From the NCBI RefSeq assembly GCF_020529025.1, contig NZ_JACNMM010000019.1, positions 1 to 62,543 of the forward strand: DNA of 62,543 bases, in the 5' to 3' direction. Source of the DNA: Oceaniglobus trochenteri. Lineage in GTDB: Bacteria > Pseudomonadota > Alphaproteobacteria > Rhodobacterales > Rhodobacteraceae. Both the position numbers and the translations under genes were made by a program. Positions within the stretch are counted from its first letter, which is position 1, and each line of letters opens with the position of its first letter. The notes under the pieces are model-generated. The model did no database searches. It was not told the DNA's origin and was given only the letters and a program-made list of their open reading frames with translations. Shown piece by piece: positions 24,116 through 33,354 of this stretch.

Positions 24116-25447
24116 ATGGCCCGCATGAGCACCGCTGACCCCATATCCCGCCCGAACTCCGCCCCGCAGATGGCGCTGCATGCCCTTGCCGAAAACCGCC
24201 GGGGCCGGCAGCTTGGCCTGACCAGCGTGTGCAGTGCCCATCCCCATGTCATCGCGGCCGCGCTGCGCGGGGCGGCGCGCCATGGCCAGGTCGCGCTGAT
24301 CGAGGCCACCTGCAACCAGGTCAACCAGGAGGGCGGCTATACCGGGATGACGCCCGCCGATTTCGCGCGGCTGGTGCGCGACATCGCCGCCGGTCTGGGG
24401 CTGTCGCGGGAGGCGCTTCTCCTTGGCGGCGATCATCTTGGCCCGCAACCCTGGCGCAGGCTGGGCGCCGCCGAGGCGATGGCGCGGGCCGAGGTCATGG
24501 TGGCCGACTATGTCCGCGCCGGGTTCCAGAAGATCCACCTGGATTGCTCGATGTCCTGTGCCGACGACCCGGAGCCGCTGGACGAGGCGGTGATCGCCGG
24601 GCGCGCCGCCCGGCTGGCCCGCGCGGCCGAGGCGGCGGCGGGCGAAACGCCGCCCTTCTACGTGATCGGCACCGAGGTGCCCCCGCCCGGCGGCATGGGC
24701 GAGGGTCACGAGATCGTCCCCACCCTGCCCGCCAGCGTGCAGCACACGGTCGAGGCCCATCGCGCCGCCTTCGCCGCGGCGGGGCTGGGCGCGGCCTTCG
24801 CGCGGGTGGCGGCGGTGGTGGTGCAGCCGGGGCTGGATTTCGGCAACGAGACGGTGGCCGATTTCGACGTGGCGGCGGCGGCCCCCCTGTCGCGGGCCAT
24901 CGGGGCGCTGGACGGCCTCGTCTTCGAGGCCCATTCCACCGACTACCAGTTCGACAAGGCCTATCGCGACCTGGTCGCCGGGCATTTCGCCATTCTCAAG
25001 GTCGGGCCGGCCGCCACCTTCGCCCTGCGCGAGGCGCTTTATGCGCTGGAGCTGCTGGAGCGCGAACTGGTGGCGCCCGACAGGCGGTCGGGGCTGCGCG
25101 ACGCGCTGGAAACCGCGATGCTGGACCATCCCGAACACTGGAACGGCCACTACCTGGGCGATCCGGCGCGCCAGGCCTGGCTGCGCCATTTCAGCCTGTC
25201 CGACAGGCTGCGCTACTACTGGACGGTGCCGGGCGTCGATGCCGCGCTGAAGCGGCTGGAGGCCAATATCGACGGTGATGACATCCCCTATCCGCTGGCG
25301 CACCAGTACCTGCCGCACCTGGCCGGGGCCCTGCGCGGCGGGGCCGTCGCCCCGACCCTGAAGGACATCGCCCGCGCCAGCGTCGAGATGGCGCTTGAAC
25401 CCTATTTCCTGGCGTCAGAGCCGCATCGAGACAAAGAGGATTTCTGA
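24116..25447 (+). CDS. gatZ: Tagatose-1,6-bisphosphate aldolase chaperone-type subunit GatZ/KbaZ
   Basis: A 443-aa protein of the GatZ/KbaZ family. Typical blocks: GLTSVCSAHPHVIAAAL, LIEATCNQVNQEGGYTGMTP, LLGGDHLGPQPWR, IHLDCSMSCADDP and YVIGTEVPPPGG. In enteric bacteria GatZ supports the aldolase GatY/KbaY; no class II aldolase gene was found on this plasmid, so it may act with a chromosomal partner or on its own. It heads a five-gene operon; the ATPase ATG directly abuts its stop. Starts at 24116 or 24125 are both possible. Confidence 0.88.
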   Translation: MARMSTADPISRPNSAPQMALHALAENRRGRQLGLTSVCSAHPHVIAAALRGAARHGQVALIEATCNQVNQEGGYTGMTPADFARLVRDIAAGLGLSREALLLGGDHLGPQPWRRLGAAEAMARAEVMVADYVRAGFQKIHLDCSMSCADDPEPLDEAVIAGRAARLARAAEAAAGETPPFYVIGTEVPPPGGMGEGHEIVPTLPASVQHTVEAHRAAFAAAGLGAAFARVAAVVVQPGLDFGNETVADFDVAAAAPLSRAIGALDGLVFEAHSTDYQFDKAYRDLVAGHFAILKVGPAATFALREALYALELLERELVAPDRRSGLRDALETAMLDHPEHWNGHYLGDPARQAWLRHFSLSDRLRYYWTVPGVDAALKRLEANIDGDDIPYPLAHQYLPHLAGALRGGAVAPTLKDIARASVEMALEPYFLASEPHRDKEDF

Positions 25448-26506
25448 ATGGCAACGGTAACATTGCACGACGTCCGCAAGAAATTTGGTGCGGTCGATGT
25501 CATCAAGGGCGTCTCGGTCGATATCGAGGATGGCGAATTCGTCATCCTGGTGGGCCCCTCGGGCTGTGGCAAGTCCACGCTGCTGCGGATGATCGCCGGG
25601 CTTGAGGATGTCACATCGGGCGATGTTGCCATCGACAACAAGCGCATCAACCACGTTCCCCCCAAGGACCGCGACATCGCGATGGTGTTCCAGAACTACG
25701 CGCTCTATCCGCATATGACGGTCGAGGACAACATGGGCTTCTCGCTGAAGCTGGCGGGGGTTTCGAAGGCCGATCGCAAGACCCAGGTCGCTGCCGCGGC
25801 CGCCTCGCTGGGGCTGACCGATTACCTGCACCGCTATCCGAAAGAGCTTTCGGGCGGTCAGCGTCAGCGCGTCGCCACGGGGCGCGCCATCGTGCGCAAC
25901 CCCAAGGTGTTCCTTTTCGACGAACCGCTGTCCAACCTCGATGCCGCGCTGCGCGTGCAGATGCGTTCGGAGATCCGCGAGCTTCAGAACCGCCTGGGGG
26001 TGACCTCGATCTATGTCACCCACGACCAGATCGAGGCGATGACCATGGCCGACAAGATCGTCCTTTTGCGCGGCGGGGTGGTGGAACAGGTGGGCCCGCC
26101 GCTGGAACTCTACGACCGGCCCAACAGCACCTTCGTGGCAACCTTCATGGGCTCGCCCTCGATGAACCTTTTCGAAGGCGCCGTGTCCGACGGCAGCCTT
26201 CGCGTCTTCGACGATTACGCCATGCCCCTGCCCGGCGAGGTGCGCGCCGACAGCCGGATGACCCTGGGCCTGCGCCCCGATGCCGTTTCGGTGGCGACGC
26301 AGGAGGTGCCCGGATCGTTCCGCGCCAGGGTCACCTCGCTTGAGGCGACGGGCAGCGAGACGATGCTTTTCGCCGAACGCGATGGCCGCTCGGTCACCGT
26401 GGTCGTCAAGGACCGGCTGGCCGCCCGTGCCGGGGATGCGGTGTTCCTGGTCCCGGACCCGGCACAGGCGCATTTCTTCGATGCCGAAGGCCGGCGCGCG
26501 CACTGA
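25448..26506 (+). CDS. Sugar ABC transporter ATPase, UgpC/MsmK-type
   Basis: A 352-aa MalK-family ATPase. Walker A is GPSGCGKST, the signature LSGGQRQRVATGRAIV, Walker B FLFDEPLSNLD, and the C-terminal TOBE region carries the regulatory-type fold (LGLRPDAVSV). It begins one base after the GatZ stop codon. It supplies energy to the CUT1 transporter encoded divergently at 20.6-23.8 kb, whose operon lacks an ATPase. Confidence 0.92.
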   Translation: MATVTLHDVRKKFGAVDVIKGVSVDIEDGEFVILVGPSGCGKSTLLRMIAGLEDVTSGDVAIDNKRINHVPPKDRDIAMVFQNYALYPHMTVEDNMGFSLKLAGVSKADRKTQVAAAAASLGLTDYLHRYPKELSGGQRQRVATGRAIVRNPKVFLFDEPLSNLDAALRVQMRSEIRELQNRLGVTSIYVTHDQIEAMTMADKIVLLRGGVVEQVGPPLELYDRPNSTFVATFMGSPSMNLFEGAVSDGSLRVFDDYAMPLPGEVRADSRMTLGLRPDAVSVATQEVPGSFRARVTSLEATGSETMLFAERDGRSVTVVVKDRLAARAGDAVFLVPDPAQAHFFDAEGRRAH

Positions 26507-26534
26507 TCCGTCCCCCATTTTCAAGGCCCGAACC

Positions 26535-27521
26535 ATGTCAAAAATCATCGTCATATCGGATTCGCTCCATGAGCTTCCCGCAGCCGTCGCCGCGCTGAGG
26601 GAATCGGGGCATGAGCTGACCTTCGTCGAGGGCCTCGTTCCCTTTCCGGAACTGGGCGGCGCCGATCGCGCGGCGCTGCGCCAGGCCGATGCCGTCGTCA
26701 TGGGCCGCGTGATGGGCACCGATGCCGATGCCCTGGCCCTGGCGCCCGCGGCGCGGGTCATCGCGCTGCATACCTCGGGGACCGACAACATCGACCTGGA
26801 GGCCGCCGCCGCCCGGGGCATCGCCGTCACCAACGTGAAGGGGGTCAACGCCGAGCAATGCGCCGAATTCTCGATCGGGCTGATGCTGGCGATCACCCGC
26901 CAGATCCGGCGCGGCGACATCGCGATCCGCAAGGGGCTCTGGGCCTCGCAGACCTCGGGAAGTATGGATGTCTGGGGGGCGACCTTCGGAATGGTCGGGC
27001 TGGGGCAGATCGGGCGGGCGGCCGCACGCCGCGCCAGGGCCTTCGGCATGGAGATCCTGTGCCACACCCGCACCCCCGACCCCGCCTTCGGCGAGGAACT
27101 GGGCATCACCTATTGCGATCTCGATACCGTCATGGCCCGCGCGGACGTGGTCAGCATCTATGCCTCGCTCAACCCCTCGACCCGGGGCATGATCGGTGAA
27201 CGCGAAATCGCGCTGATGCAGCCCCATGCCTATCTCGTCAACATCGCCCGGGGCGAACTGGTGGACGAGGCCGCCCTCACCCGTGCGCTGCAGCAGGACC
27301 GGATCGCTGGGGCCGCCCTGGATGTCTTCGAGGTCGAGCCGCTGACACGCAGCCCCCTGTTCGAGCTGGAAAACGTCATCGTCACCCCGCACATGGCCGG
27401 GCTGACCAACCGCGCCAAATCCGATGCCGCGGTCACGGCCGTGCGCAATGCGCTGGCCGTGCTTGAGGGGCAGACCCCGCCGAACCTGATGAACAGACCG
27501 GATATGAAAGTTGGAGTTTGA
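26535..27521 (+). CDS. D-isomer-specific 2-hydroxyacid dehydrogenase family protein
   Basis: A 328-aa NAD-dependent dehydrogenase. Motifs: Rossmann GMVGLGQIGRAAARRA, substrate Arg in NIARGELVDE, Glu in DVFEVEPL and the catalytic His in VTPHMAGLT. Members reduce 2-keto acids or oxidise 2-hydroxyacids such as phosphoglycerate and glyoxylate. In this operon, between the transporter ATPase and an SIS-domain sugar isomerase, it may work on a keto-acid derived from the sugar; the substrate is not evident. It starts 28 bp after the ATPase stop. Confidence 0.85.
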   Translation: MSKIIVISDSLHELPAAVAALRESGHELTFVEGLVPFPELGGADRAALRQADAVVMGRVMGTDADALALAPAARVIALHTSGTDNIDLEAAAARGIAVTNVKGVNAEQCAEFSIGLMLAITRQIRRGDIAIRKGLWASQTSGSMDVWGATFGMVGLGQIGRAAARRARAFGMEILCHTRTPDPAFGEELGITYCDLDTVMARADVVSIYASLNPSTRGMIGEREIALMQPHAYLVNIARGELVDEAALTRALQQDRIAGAALDVFEVEPLTRSPLFELENVIVTPHMAGLTNRAKSDAAVTAVRNALAVLEGQTPPNLMNRPDMKVGV

Positions 27522-27523
27522 AG

Positions 27524-28546
27524 ATGAGTGGTGACGTGACCTGGCGCGAACTGAACGCGCAGCCCGAAGCCTGGGCAAAGCTGATCCGGAGGCTCGAAGG
27601 CGGCGACCTTGCGCTGCCGGTCGATCTCGGGGATTTCGACTCCATCGTGCTGCTGGGGTCGGGGACGTCCTATTATCTTGCGCTTGTCGTCGCCGACTGG
27701 CTGCGCCGGCGAGGGTTCGACGCGCGCGGCGTGCCCTCCTGCGAGATCATGCTCGACCCCTGGGAGACCCGCAAGAGCGACGCCCGCCGCCTGGCCATCG
27801 GGTTTTCCCGCTCGGGGGAATCGACCGAGCTTCTGCTGGCCGACGAGATTCTGCAGAAGGCCGGCTTCACCACCATCGGGGTCAGCTGCGCCGAGGGGTC
27901 GTCGCTTCTGGGGCAGGCACAACACCCGCTTCTGGTGCACGAGGGCTTCGAGAACGGCCTGATCATGCTTCAGTCCTTCACCAGCATGATCCTGGCGCTT
28001 CAGTGGCTGTCGGGCAGCGCGGAGGACCGCGCGCAGCTTCGCACCCTTCCCGAGGCGGGCCGCACCCTGCTGGCCGAGCGCTCGGACGTCCTGCGCGACC
28101 TGGCCAACCGGCGCGGCTTCAACCGTTTCGTGTTCCTGGGGTCGGGGGCCGATTATCCCCTCTGTGCCGAGGGTGCGCTGAAGATCCAGGAAATGTCGAT
28201 CGCCACGAGCGAGGCCTATCACAGCCTGGATTACCGCCACGGGCCCAAGGCCTGCGCCGATGCCGACACCGCCGTTGTGCTGTTCAGCCTGGCCGACCGC
28301 GATCATGGCCGCGCCCTTGCGCGCGACATCAAGGCGCTTGGCGCCACGGTGCTGGTGATCGGCCCGGATGCCGCGGGCTATGAAGGGGTTGCCGATGCCA
28401 CCGCCGCCATCCCCCAGGCCCTGACCGAGGGTGCCGGCGCCGTGCTGTCGATCCTGCCGGCCCAGCTTTTCGCCTTTGCCACCGCCATTCGTCGGGGCAA
28501 GGACCCGGATGCGCCGGTCAACCTGGCCAAGGTCGTGACCTTCTGA
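27524..28546 (+). CDS. SIS-domain sugar-phosphate isomerase/deaminase (AgaS-like)
   Basis: A 340-aa protein with two SIS domains: LLGSGTSYYLAL and SRSGESTELLLA in the first half, FLGSGADYPLCAEGALKIQEM and SLDYRHGPKACADA in the second. It resembles AgaS/GlmS-isomerase-half proteins, which convert amino-sugar phosphates (galactosamine-6-P) to keto-sugar phosphates. A TTGGAG site precedes the ATG at 27524. With the PfkB kinase and GatZ it fits a route to tagatose-1,6-bisphosphate, as in N-acetylgalactosamine catabolism. Confidence 0.85.
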   Translation: MSGDVTWRELNAQPEAWAKLIRRLEGGDLALPVDLGDFDSIVLLGSGTSYYLALVVADWLRRRGFDARGVPSCEIMLDPWETRKSDARRLAIGFSRSGESTELLLADEILQKAGFTTIGVSCAEGSSLLGQAQHPLLVHEGFENGLIMLQSFTSMILALQWLSGSAEDRAQLRTLPEAGRTLLAERSDVLRDLANRRGFNRFVFLGSGADYPLCAEGALKIQEMSIATSEAYHSLDYRHGPKACADADTAVVLFSLADRDHGRALARDIKALGATVLVIGPDAAGYEGVADATAAIPQALTEGAGAVLSILPAQLFAFATAIRRGKDPDAPVNLAKVVTF

Positions 28547-28548
28547 CC

Positions 28549-29484
28549 GTGGCACCGCGTTTCGACATCCTGGCGGTGGGAGAGCTGAACCCCGACCTGA
28601 TCCTGTCGGGGATCGCCGCGCGGGGGCCTGTCCTGGGAACGGAACAGGCCTTCGACAGCCAGACGCTGACCCTGGGCAGTTCCACCGCCATCGCCTGTGT
28701 CCTGATGCAGCGCCTTGGCCTGGCCACGGCGATGTGCGCCCTCGTGGGCGATGACGATCACGGGCGCTTCTGCCGCGATGCGCTGGAGCGTGAAGGGGTG
28801 GATCACGGCGGCGTGCGGGTGCGGGCGGGGCGGGCGACGGGCATCACCGTGTCGCTGTCCTATGACAGCGACCGGCTGCTGCTGACCCGCTATGGCACCA
28901 TGACCGAATTCGGCGCGGGCGATATCGACCCGGCGCTTCTGCGCGCGACGCGCCATGTCCATTGCGGTTCCTTCTTCATCCAGACCGGCCTGCAACCCGA
29001 CCTGCCCGACCTGTTTTCCGAGGCCCGGGCGCGGGGCTGTACCACCTCGCTCGACCTGGGGTGGGATCCGGCCGAAACCTGGGACCGGGGGGCGCTTGAA
29101 CGAGTGCTGCCCCATACCGATGTCGTCCTGCCCAACCGGGTCGAGCTTCTGGCGGCCACGGGCTGTGACAGCATCGAGACGGCCCTTGCGCGGATGCATG
29201 GGATGGGGGCGCGGGAAATCGCGGTCAAGCTGGGCGCCGAGGGGTCGGTCCTGAGCGTGGATGGCACCCTTTGTCGCCACGCGGGCTTTCCCATCGTGCC
29301 GGTCGATACCACCGGCGCGGGCGATGCCTTCAACGCCGGCTATATCCGCGCGCGCCTGGCGGATGAGCCCTTCGATGACCGGCTGGCCCTTGGCAATGCC
29401 TGCGGCGCCATCGTGGCCCTGGCCAAGGGCGGCACCGCGGGCCTGCGCGACATGGCCGAGGCCCGGGCTTTCATGGCCCGCTGA
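28549..29484 (+). CDS. PfkB-family sugar kinase
   Basis: A 311-aa ribokinase-fold kinase with an N-terminal GELNPDL motif, GSSTAIACVLMQRLGL, and the ATP/anion-hole signature DTTGAGDAFNAGY near residue 255. It starts with GTG two bases after the SIS-isomerase stop, suggesting translational coupling. In context it could be a tagatose-6-phosphate kinase feeding the GatZ-assisted aldolase, or a kinase for the sugar released by GH4. It is the last gene of the operon; a GCGCCG/CGGCGC hairpin follows at 29511-29527. Confidence 0.85.
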   Translation: MAPRFDILAVGELNPDLILSGIAARGPVLGTEQAFDSQTLTLGSSTAIACVLMQRLGLATAMCALVGDDDHGRFCRDALEREGVDHGGVRVRAGRATGITVSLSYDSDRLLLTRYGTMTEFGAGDIDPALLRATRHVHCGSFFIQTGLQPDLPDLFSEARARGCTTSLDLGWDPAETWDRGALERVLPHTDVVLPNRVELLAATGCDSIETALARMHGMGAREIAVKLGAEGSVLSVDGTLCRHAGFPIVPVDTTGAGDAFNAGYIRARLADEPFDDRLALGNACGAIVALAKGGTAGLRDMAEARAFMAR

Positions 29485-29510
29485 CCCCGGCCCCTTGCGG
29501 GCAGGCTGAA

Positions 29511-29527
29511 GCGCCGCTTTCCGGCGC
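29511..29527 (+). terminator. Hairpin after the PfkB kinase
   Basis: Six-bp GC stem (GCGCCG-CTTTC-CGGCGC) located 27 bp after the operon's last stop. No T tract follows, so it is only a probable terminator. Confidence 0.45.
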
Positions 29528-29673
29528 GCCCCCCGGGCCTGCGCGACAGGGCCCTGCGTAGGTCGCTGGACAGGATGCCAAATGCTCACTAGCGTACCGG
29601 GTATGCCTGTTCCGGCCTGTCCGGGGTTTGGGCCCAAGAAAGTGCATCACGTTACGGGAGCGGCTTGAGCTAT

Positions 29674-30423
29674 ATGGGAACAGTGCTTGAAGCGCATGGA
29701 TTGACCAAGGAATTCAAGGGGTTCGTTGCGGTCAACAATGTCGATCTTCAGGTCGAGAAAGGGTCGATCCATGCGCTGATCGGACCCAACGGCGCTGGCA
29801 AGACGACCTGTTTCAACCTGCTGACGAAGTTCCTTCAGCCCACCTCGGGGCGGATCGTCTATGACGGACGCGACGTCACCCGGATGGCCCCGGCCGAGAT
29901 CGCCCGGCTGGGCCTGGTGCGGTCGTTCCAGATCTCGGCGGTGTTCCCCGAACTCAGCGTGTTGCAGAACGTCCGCGTGGCCCTGCAAAGGAAGCGCGGC
30001 GAAAGCTATGACTTCTGGCGCTCGGAAAAATCCCTCAGCCGCTATGACGAGGCGGCGCGCCACCACATCGAGGAAGTGGGGCTGAGCGAATTCATCGATC
30101 ACCGCGCCGCCGAACTGTCCTATGGGCGCAAGCGGGCGCTGGAAATCGCGGCGACCCTGGCGCTGGAACCCGACATGCTGCTTCTGGACGAACCCATGGC
30201 GGGCATGGCCCAGGCGGATGTCGAACGCATTTCCGCGCTGATCCGCCGGGTGGCCAAGGGGCGCACGATCCTGATGGTGGAACACAACCTGTCGGTGGTG
30301 GCCGACCTGTCGGACCGCATCACCGTTCTGGCCCGGGGCGAGATCCTGGCCGAGGGGGATTACGAGACGGTGTCCAAATCCCCCGCCGTGATCGACGCCT
30401 ATATCGGAGCGGGCCATGCGTGA
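29674..30423 (+). CDS. livG: Branched-chain amino acid-type ABC ATPase LivG
   Basis: A 249-aa LivG-type ATPase: Walker A GPNGAGKTT, Q-loop region, SYGRKRALEIA as signature, and Walker B LLLDEPMAGM; the family C-terminal tail INDE/YIGAGHA is present. An in-frame TTG at 29665 nearer to GGGAG is an alternative start. It is first in a five-gene operon (livG-F-K-H-M). Substrates of such systems include branched-chain amino acids, amides and urea; the exact one is not clear. Confidence 0.88.
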   Translation: MGTVLEAHGLTKEFKGFVAVNNVDLQVEKGSIHALIGPNGAGKTTCFNLLTKFLQPTSGRIVYDGRDVTRMAPAEIARLGLVRSFQISAVFPELSVLQNVRVALQRKRGESYDFWRSEKSLSRYDEAARHHIEEVGLSEFIDHRAAELSYGRKRALEIAATLALEPDMLLLDEPMAGMAQADVERISALIRRVAKGRTILMVEHNLSVVADLSDRITVLARGEILAEGDYETVSKSPAVIDAYIGAGHA

Positions 30424-31135
30424 TCCCGCATCCTCCCGCCCGATGCTGAAGGTCGAGGATCTGAACGGCTGGTACGGCGAAAGCCACGTCCTGCACGGCG
30501 TCACCTTCGATGTGAACGAAGGCGAGGTCGTCACCCTCCTGGGGCGCAACGGCGCGGGCAAGACATCGACCCTGCTGGGGATCATGGGCATCCTGCCCCG
30601 GCGCGCCGGATCGGTGGTCTTCGACGGCACCGAAACCGTGGATATGCAGCCGCGCCACATCGCCCGGCTGGGCATTGCCATCTGCCCCGAGGAACGCGGC
30701 ATCTTCTCGTCGCTCTCGGTCGAGGAAAACCTGATGCTGCCGCCCAGGATCCGCGAGGGCGGGCTGAGCGTCGAGCGGATCTATGACCTGTTTCCCAACC
30801 TCGCCGAACGGCGCCGCAGCCAGGGCACCAAGCTGTCGGGGGGCGAACAGCAGATGCTGGCCATTGCCCGCATCCTGCGCACCGGATCGCGGTTCCTGCT
30901 GCTGGACGAACCGACCGAGGGGCTGGCCCCCGTCATCGTGCAGCAGATCGGCCATACCATCGGGGCGCTGAAGGACGAGGGATTCACCATCGTGCTGGTG
31001 GAGCAGAACTTCCGCTTCGCCGCCTCGGTGGCGGATCGCCATTACGTGGTGGACCAGGGCCGGGTGATCGACATGATCCCCAACAGCGACCTGGACGCCA
31101 ACATCGACAAGCTGCACGCCTATCTGGGCGTCTGA
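30416..31135 (+). CDS. livF: Branched-chain amino acid-type ABC ATPase LivF
   Basis: A 239-aa LivF-type ATPase with LLGRNGAGKTS, ICPEERGIFSSLSVEENL, LSGGEQQML and LLLDEPTEGLAP. The ENL-GIF region is diagnostic of LivF. It overlaps livG by 8 bp and is followed after 47 bp by the binding-protein gene with an AGGGAGAG site. Confidence 0.9.
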   Translation: MRDPASSRPMLKVEDLNGWYGESHVLHGVTFDVNEGEVVTLLGRNGAGKTSTLLGIMGILPRRAGSVVFDGTETVDMQPRHIARLGIAICPEERGIFSSLSVEENLMLPPRIREGGLSVERIYDLFPNLAERRRSQGTKLSGGEQQMLAIARILRTGSRFLLLDEPTEGLAPVIVQQIGHTIGALKDEGFTIVLVEQNFRFAASVADRHYVVDQGRVIDMIPNSDLDANIDKLHAYLGV

Positions 31136-31182
31136 CACCGGGTTTACCGACGCCTCCGGGCGTCACTTAAAGGGAGAGAGAC

Positions 31183-32382
31183 ATGCTCAGGAAAATCGCA
31201 TTCGGCACCGTTCTGGGGGCGCTTGGCGCCACCACCGCCCTGGCCCAGGGCATCGACGTGAAACTGGGTGTTCTGAACGACCGCTCGGGCGTCTATGCCG
31301 ACCTGTCGGGCGAAGGTTCGGTCGTGGCCGCGCGCATGGCCGTCGAGGATTTCAAGGCCGCCGACAAGGGCCTGAACGTCGAGATCATCTCGGCCGACCA
31401 CCAGAACAAGCCCGACATCGGGTCGAACATCGCCCGCCAGTGGTATGATCAGGACGGCGTGAATGCCATCCTCGACGTGCCGACATCCTCGGTCGCGCTG
31501 GCCGTGGCCGACATCACGGCCGAAAAGAACGGCGTGCTGATCGATTCCGGCGCCGGGTCCACCGCGCTGACCCGCGAACAGTGCCGCCCGACCACGATTC
31601 ACTGGACCTATGACACCGCCGCCCTGGCCACCGGCACCGGCGCCGCGATGACCAATGCAGGCGGCAAGAAGTGGTTCTTCCTGACCGCCGACTATGCCTT
31701 CGGCCATTCGCTTGAGGAAAACACCGCCGCCGTGGTCAAGGAAAACGGCGGCGAGGTGGTGGGCCAGGTCAACGTGCCCTTCCCGGCGCAGGATTTCTCG
31801 TCGTTCCTGCTGCAGGCCCAGGGGTCGGGCGCCGATGTGATCGGCCTGGCCAATGCCGGCGGCGACACCGTCAACGCCATCAAGCAGGCCAGCGAATTCG
31901 GCATCACCCAGGCCGGCCAGAAGCTGGCGGCGCTGCTGTTCTTCGTCACCGACGTGCATGCCCTTGGCGCGCAGACGGCACAGGGTCTGTCCCTGACCGA
32001 GGCCTTCTACTGGGATCAGAACGATGGCACCCGCGAATGGTCCAAGCGTTTCTTCGACACCCACGGCGCCCAGCCGACCATGGTTCAGGCCGGGGTCTAT
32101 TCGGGCACCATGGCCTATCTTGCCGCGGTCGAGGCCGTCGGCAGCGCCGAGGATGGCAAGGCGGTTGCCGCCAAGATGAAGGAAATGGAGTTCGAGGACG
32201 CGCTGTTCGGCAAGGTCAAGGTGCGCGGCGATGGCCGGGCGCTGCACGACATGTACCTCTTCGAGGTCAAGTCGCCCGACCAGTCGGAAGGCGAATGGGA
32301 TCTCTACAACGAGATTTCCAAGATCAGCGGCGAGGAAGCCTTCCTGCCGATGCTGGACGAATGCGACTTCACCAAGATGTAA
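31183..32382 (+). CDS. Branched-chain amino acid-type ABC substrate-binding protein
   Basis: A 399-aa exported protein; signal peptide ends ATTALAQ. The mature protein starts IDVKLGVLNDRSGVYADLSG and continues with VEIISADHQNKPDIG and SVALAVADITAEKNGVL, typical for the Peripla_BP_6 class (LivK-like; also amide/urea binding proteins). It lies in the middle of the liv operon, which is common for this group in Rhodobacterales. A hairpin at 32398-32426 follows and probably keeps this gene's mRNA more abundant than the permeases. Confidence 0.88.
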   Translation: MLRKIAFGTVLGALGATTALAQGIDVKLGVLNDRSGVYADLSGEGSVVAARMAVEDFKAADKGLNVEIISADHQNKPDIGSNIARQWYDQDGVNAILDVPTSSVALAVADITAEKNGVLIDSGAGSTALTREQCRPTTIHWTYDTAALATGTGAAMTNAGGKKWFFLTADYAFGHSLEENTAAVVKENGGEVVGQVNVPFPAQDFSSFLLQAQGSGADVIGLANAGGDTVNAIKQASEFGITQAGQKLAALLFFVTDVHALGAQTAQGLSLTEAFYWDQNDGTREWSKRFFDTHGAQPTMVQAGVYSGTMAYLAAVEAVGSAEDGKAVAAKMKEMEFEDALFGKVKVRGDGRALHDMYLFEVKSPDQSEGEWDLYNEISKISGEEAFLPMLDECDFTKM

Positions 32383-32397
32383 GCCGCAAGCGGCACC

Positions 32398-32426
32398 CCG
32401 CCCTCCGGAGCCTTTCCGGGGGGCGG
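32398..32426 (+). terminator. Intercistronic hairpin after the binding-protein gene
   Basis: Stem CCGCCCTCCGGA / TTCCGGGGGGCGG around a short loop, one G-U pair, no T tract. It sits between the binding protein and livH, where attenuating or mRNA-stabilising hairpins are usual. Confidence 0.6.
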
Positions 32427-32466
32427 CATGAAAACGACGACGGGCACTGAGACGGGGCGCTTTTGA

Positions 32467-33354
32467 ATGTTCGAGCTTCTGGGAATACCGCCGCAGGTTC
32501 TGCTGGGCCAGCTGCTGCTGGGGCTGATCAACGGATCGTTCTATGCGGTGCTGTCGCTGGGGCTGGCGGTGATCTTCGGCCTGCTGAACATCATCAACTT
32601 CGCCCATGGCGCGCTTTACATGATGGGCGCCTTCGTGGCCTGGATGCTGCTGAACTATCTCGGCATCGGCTATTGGTGGGCGCTGATCCTGGCGCCGCTG
32701 ATCACGGGGGCCTTCGGCATCCTGCTCGAGCGCACGATGCTGTCGCGGCTCTATCATCTTGACCATCTTTACGGGTTGCTGCTGACCTTCGGCCTGGCGC
32801 TGATCATCCAGGGGCTGTTCCGCAACTATTACGGCATTTCCGGCCTGCCCTACCGGATTCCCGACCTTCTGTCGGGGGGCAACAACCTGGGGTTCATGTT
32901 CCTGCCCAACTACCGCGCCTGGGTCGTCGTCGCCTCGGCCGCGATCTGCTTCGGAACCTGGTTCATGATCGAGAAGACCCGCCTTGGCGCCTATCTGCGC
33001 GCGGCCACGGAAAACCCGGTGCTGGTGGGGGCCTTCGGCATCAACGTGCCGCTGCTGATCATGCTGACCTATGGTTTCGGCGTGGCGCTGGCGGGCTTTG
33101 CCGGGGTGCTGGCCGCCCCGATCTATTCGGTGAACCCCAACATGGGGGCCGACCTGATCATCGTGGTCTTTGCCGTGGTGGTGATCGGCGGCATGGGGTC
33201 GATCATGGGGGCGATCCTGACGGGCTACATGCTGGGCCTGGTCGAAGGGCTGACGCGGGTGTTCTATCCCGAAGGATCCGCCGTGGTGATCTTCGTGATC
33301 ATGGCCATTGTTCTGCTCATCAAGCCCGAAGGGCTGTTCGGGAGGGCCGCGTGA
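32467..33354 (+). CDS. livH: ABC transporter permease LivH
   Basis: A 295-aa hydrophobic permease with the LivH beginning LLLGLINGSFYAVLSLGLAVIFGLL and NIINFAHGALYMMGAF, about eight helices, and the loop GFGVALAGFAGVLAAP. It partners LivM in the membrane. The stop overlaps the livM start region. Confidence 0.92.
   Translation: MFELLGIPPQVLLGQLLLGLINGSFYAVLSLGLAVIFGLLNIINFAHGALYMMGAFVAWMLLNYLGIGYWWALILAPLITGAFGILLERTMLSRLYHLDHLYGLLLTFGLALIIQGLFRNYYGISGLPYRIPDLLSGGNNLGFMFLPNYRAWVVVASAAICFGTWFMIEKTRLGAYLRAATENPVLVGAFGINVPLLIMLTYGFGVALAGFAGVLAAPIYSVNPNMGADLIIVVFAVVVIGGMGSIMGAILTGYMLGLVEGLTRVFYPEGSAVVIFVIMAIVLLIKPEGLFGRAA

Noticed and set aside
29485-29673. Possible riboswitch upstream of livG
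   Set aside because: Only a small GC hairpin and a short palindromic stretch are visible; no known riboswitch core was recognised.
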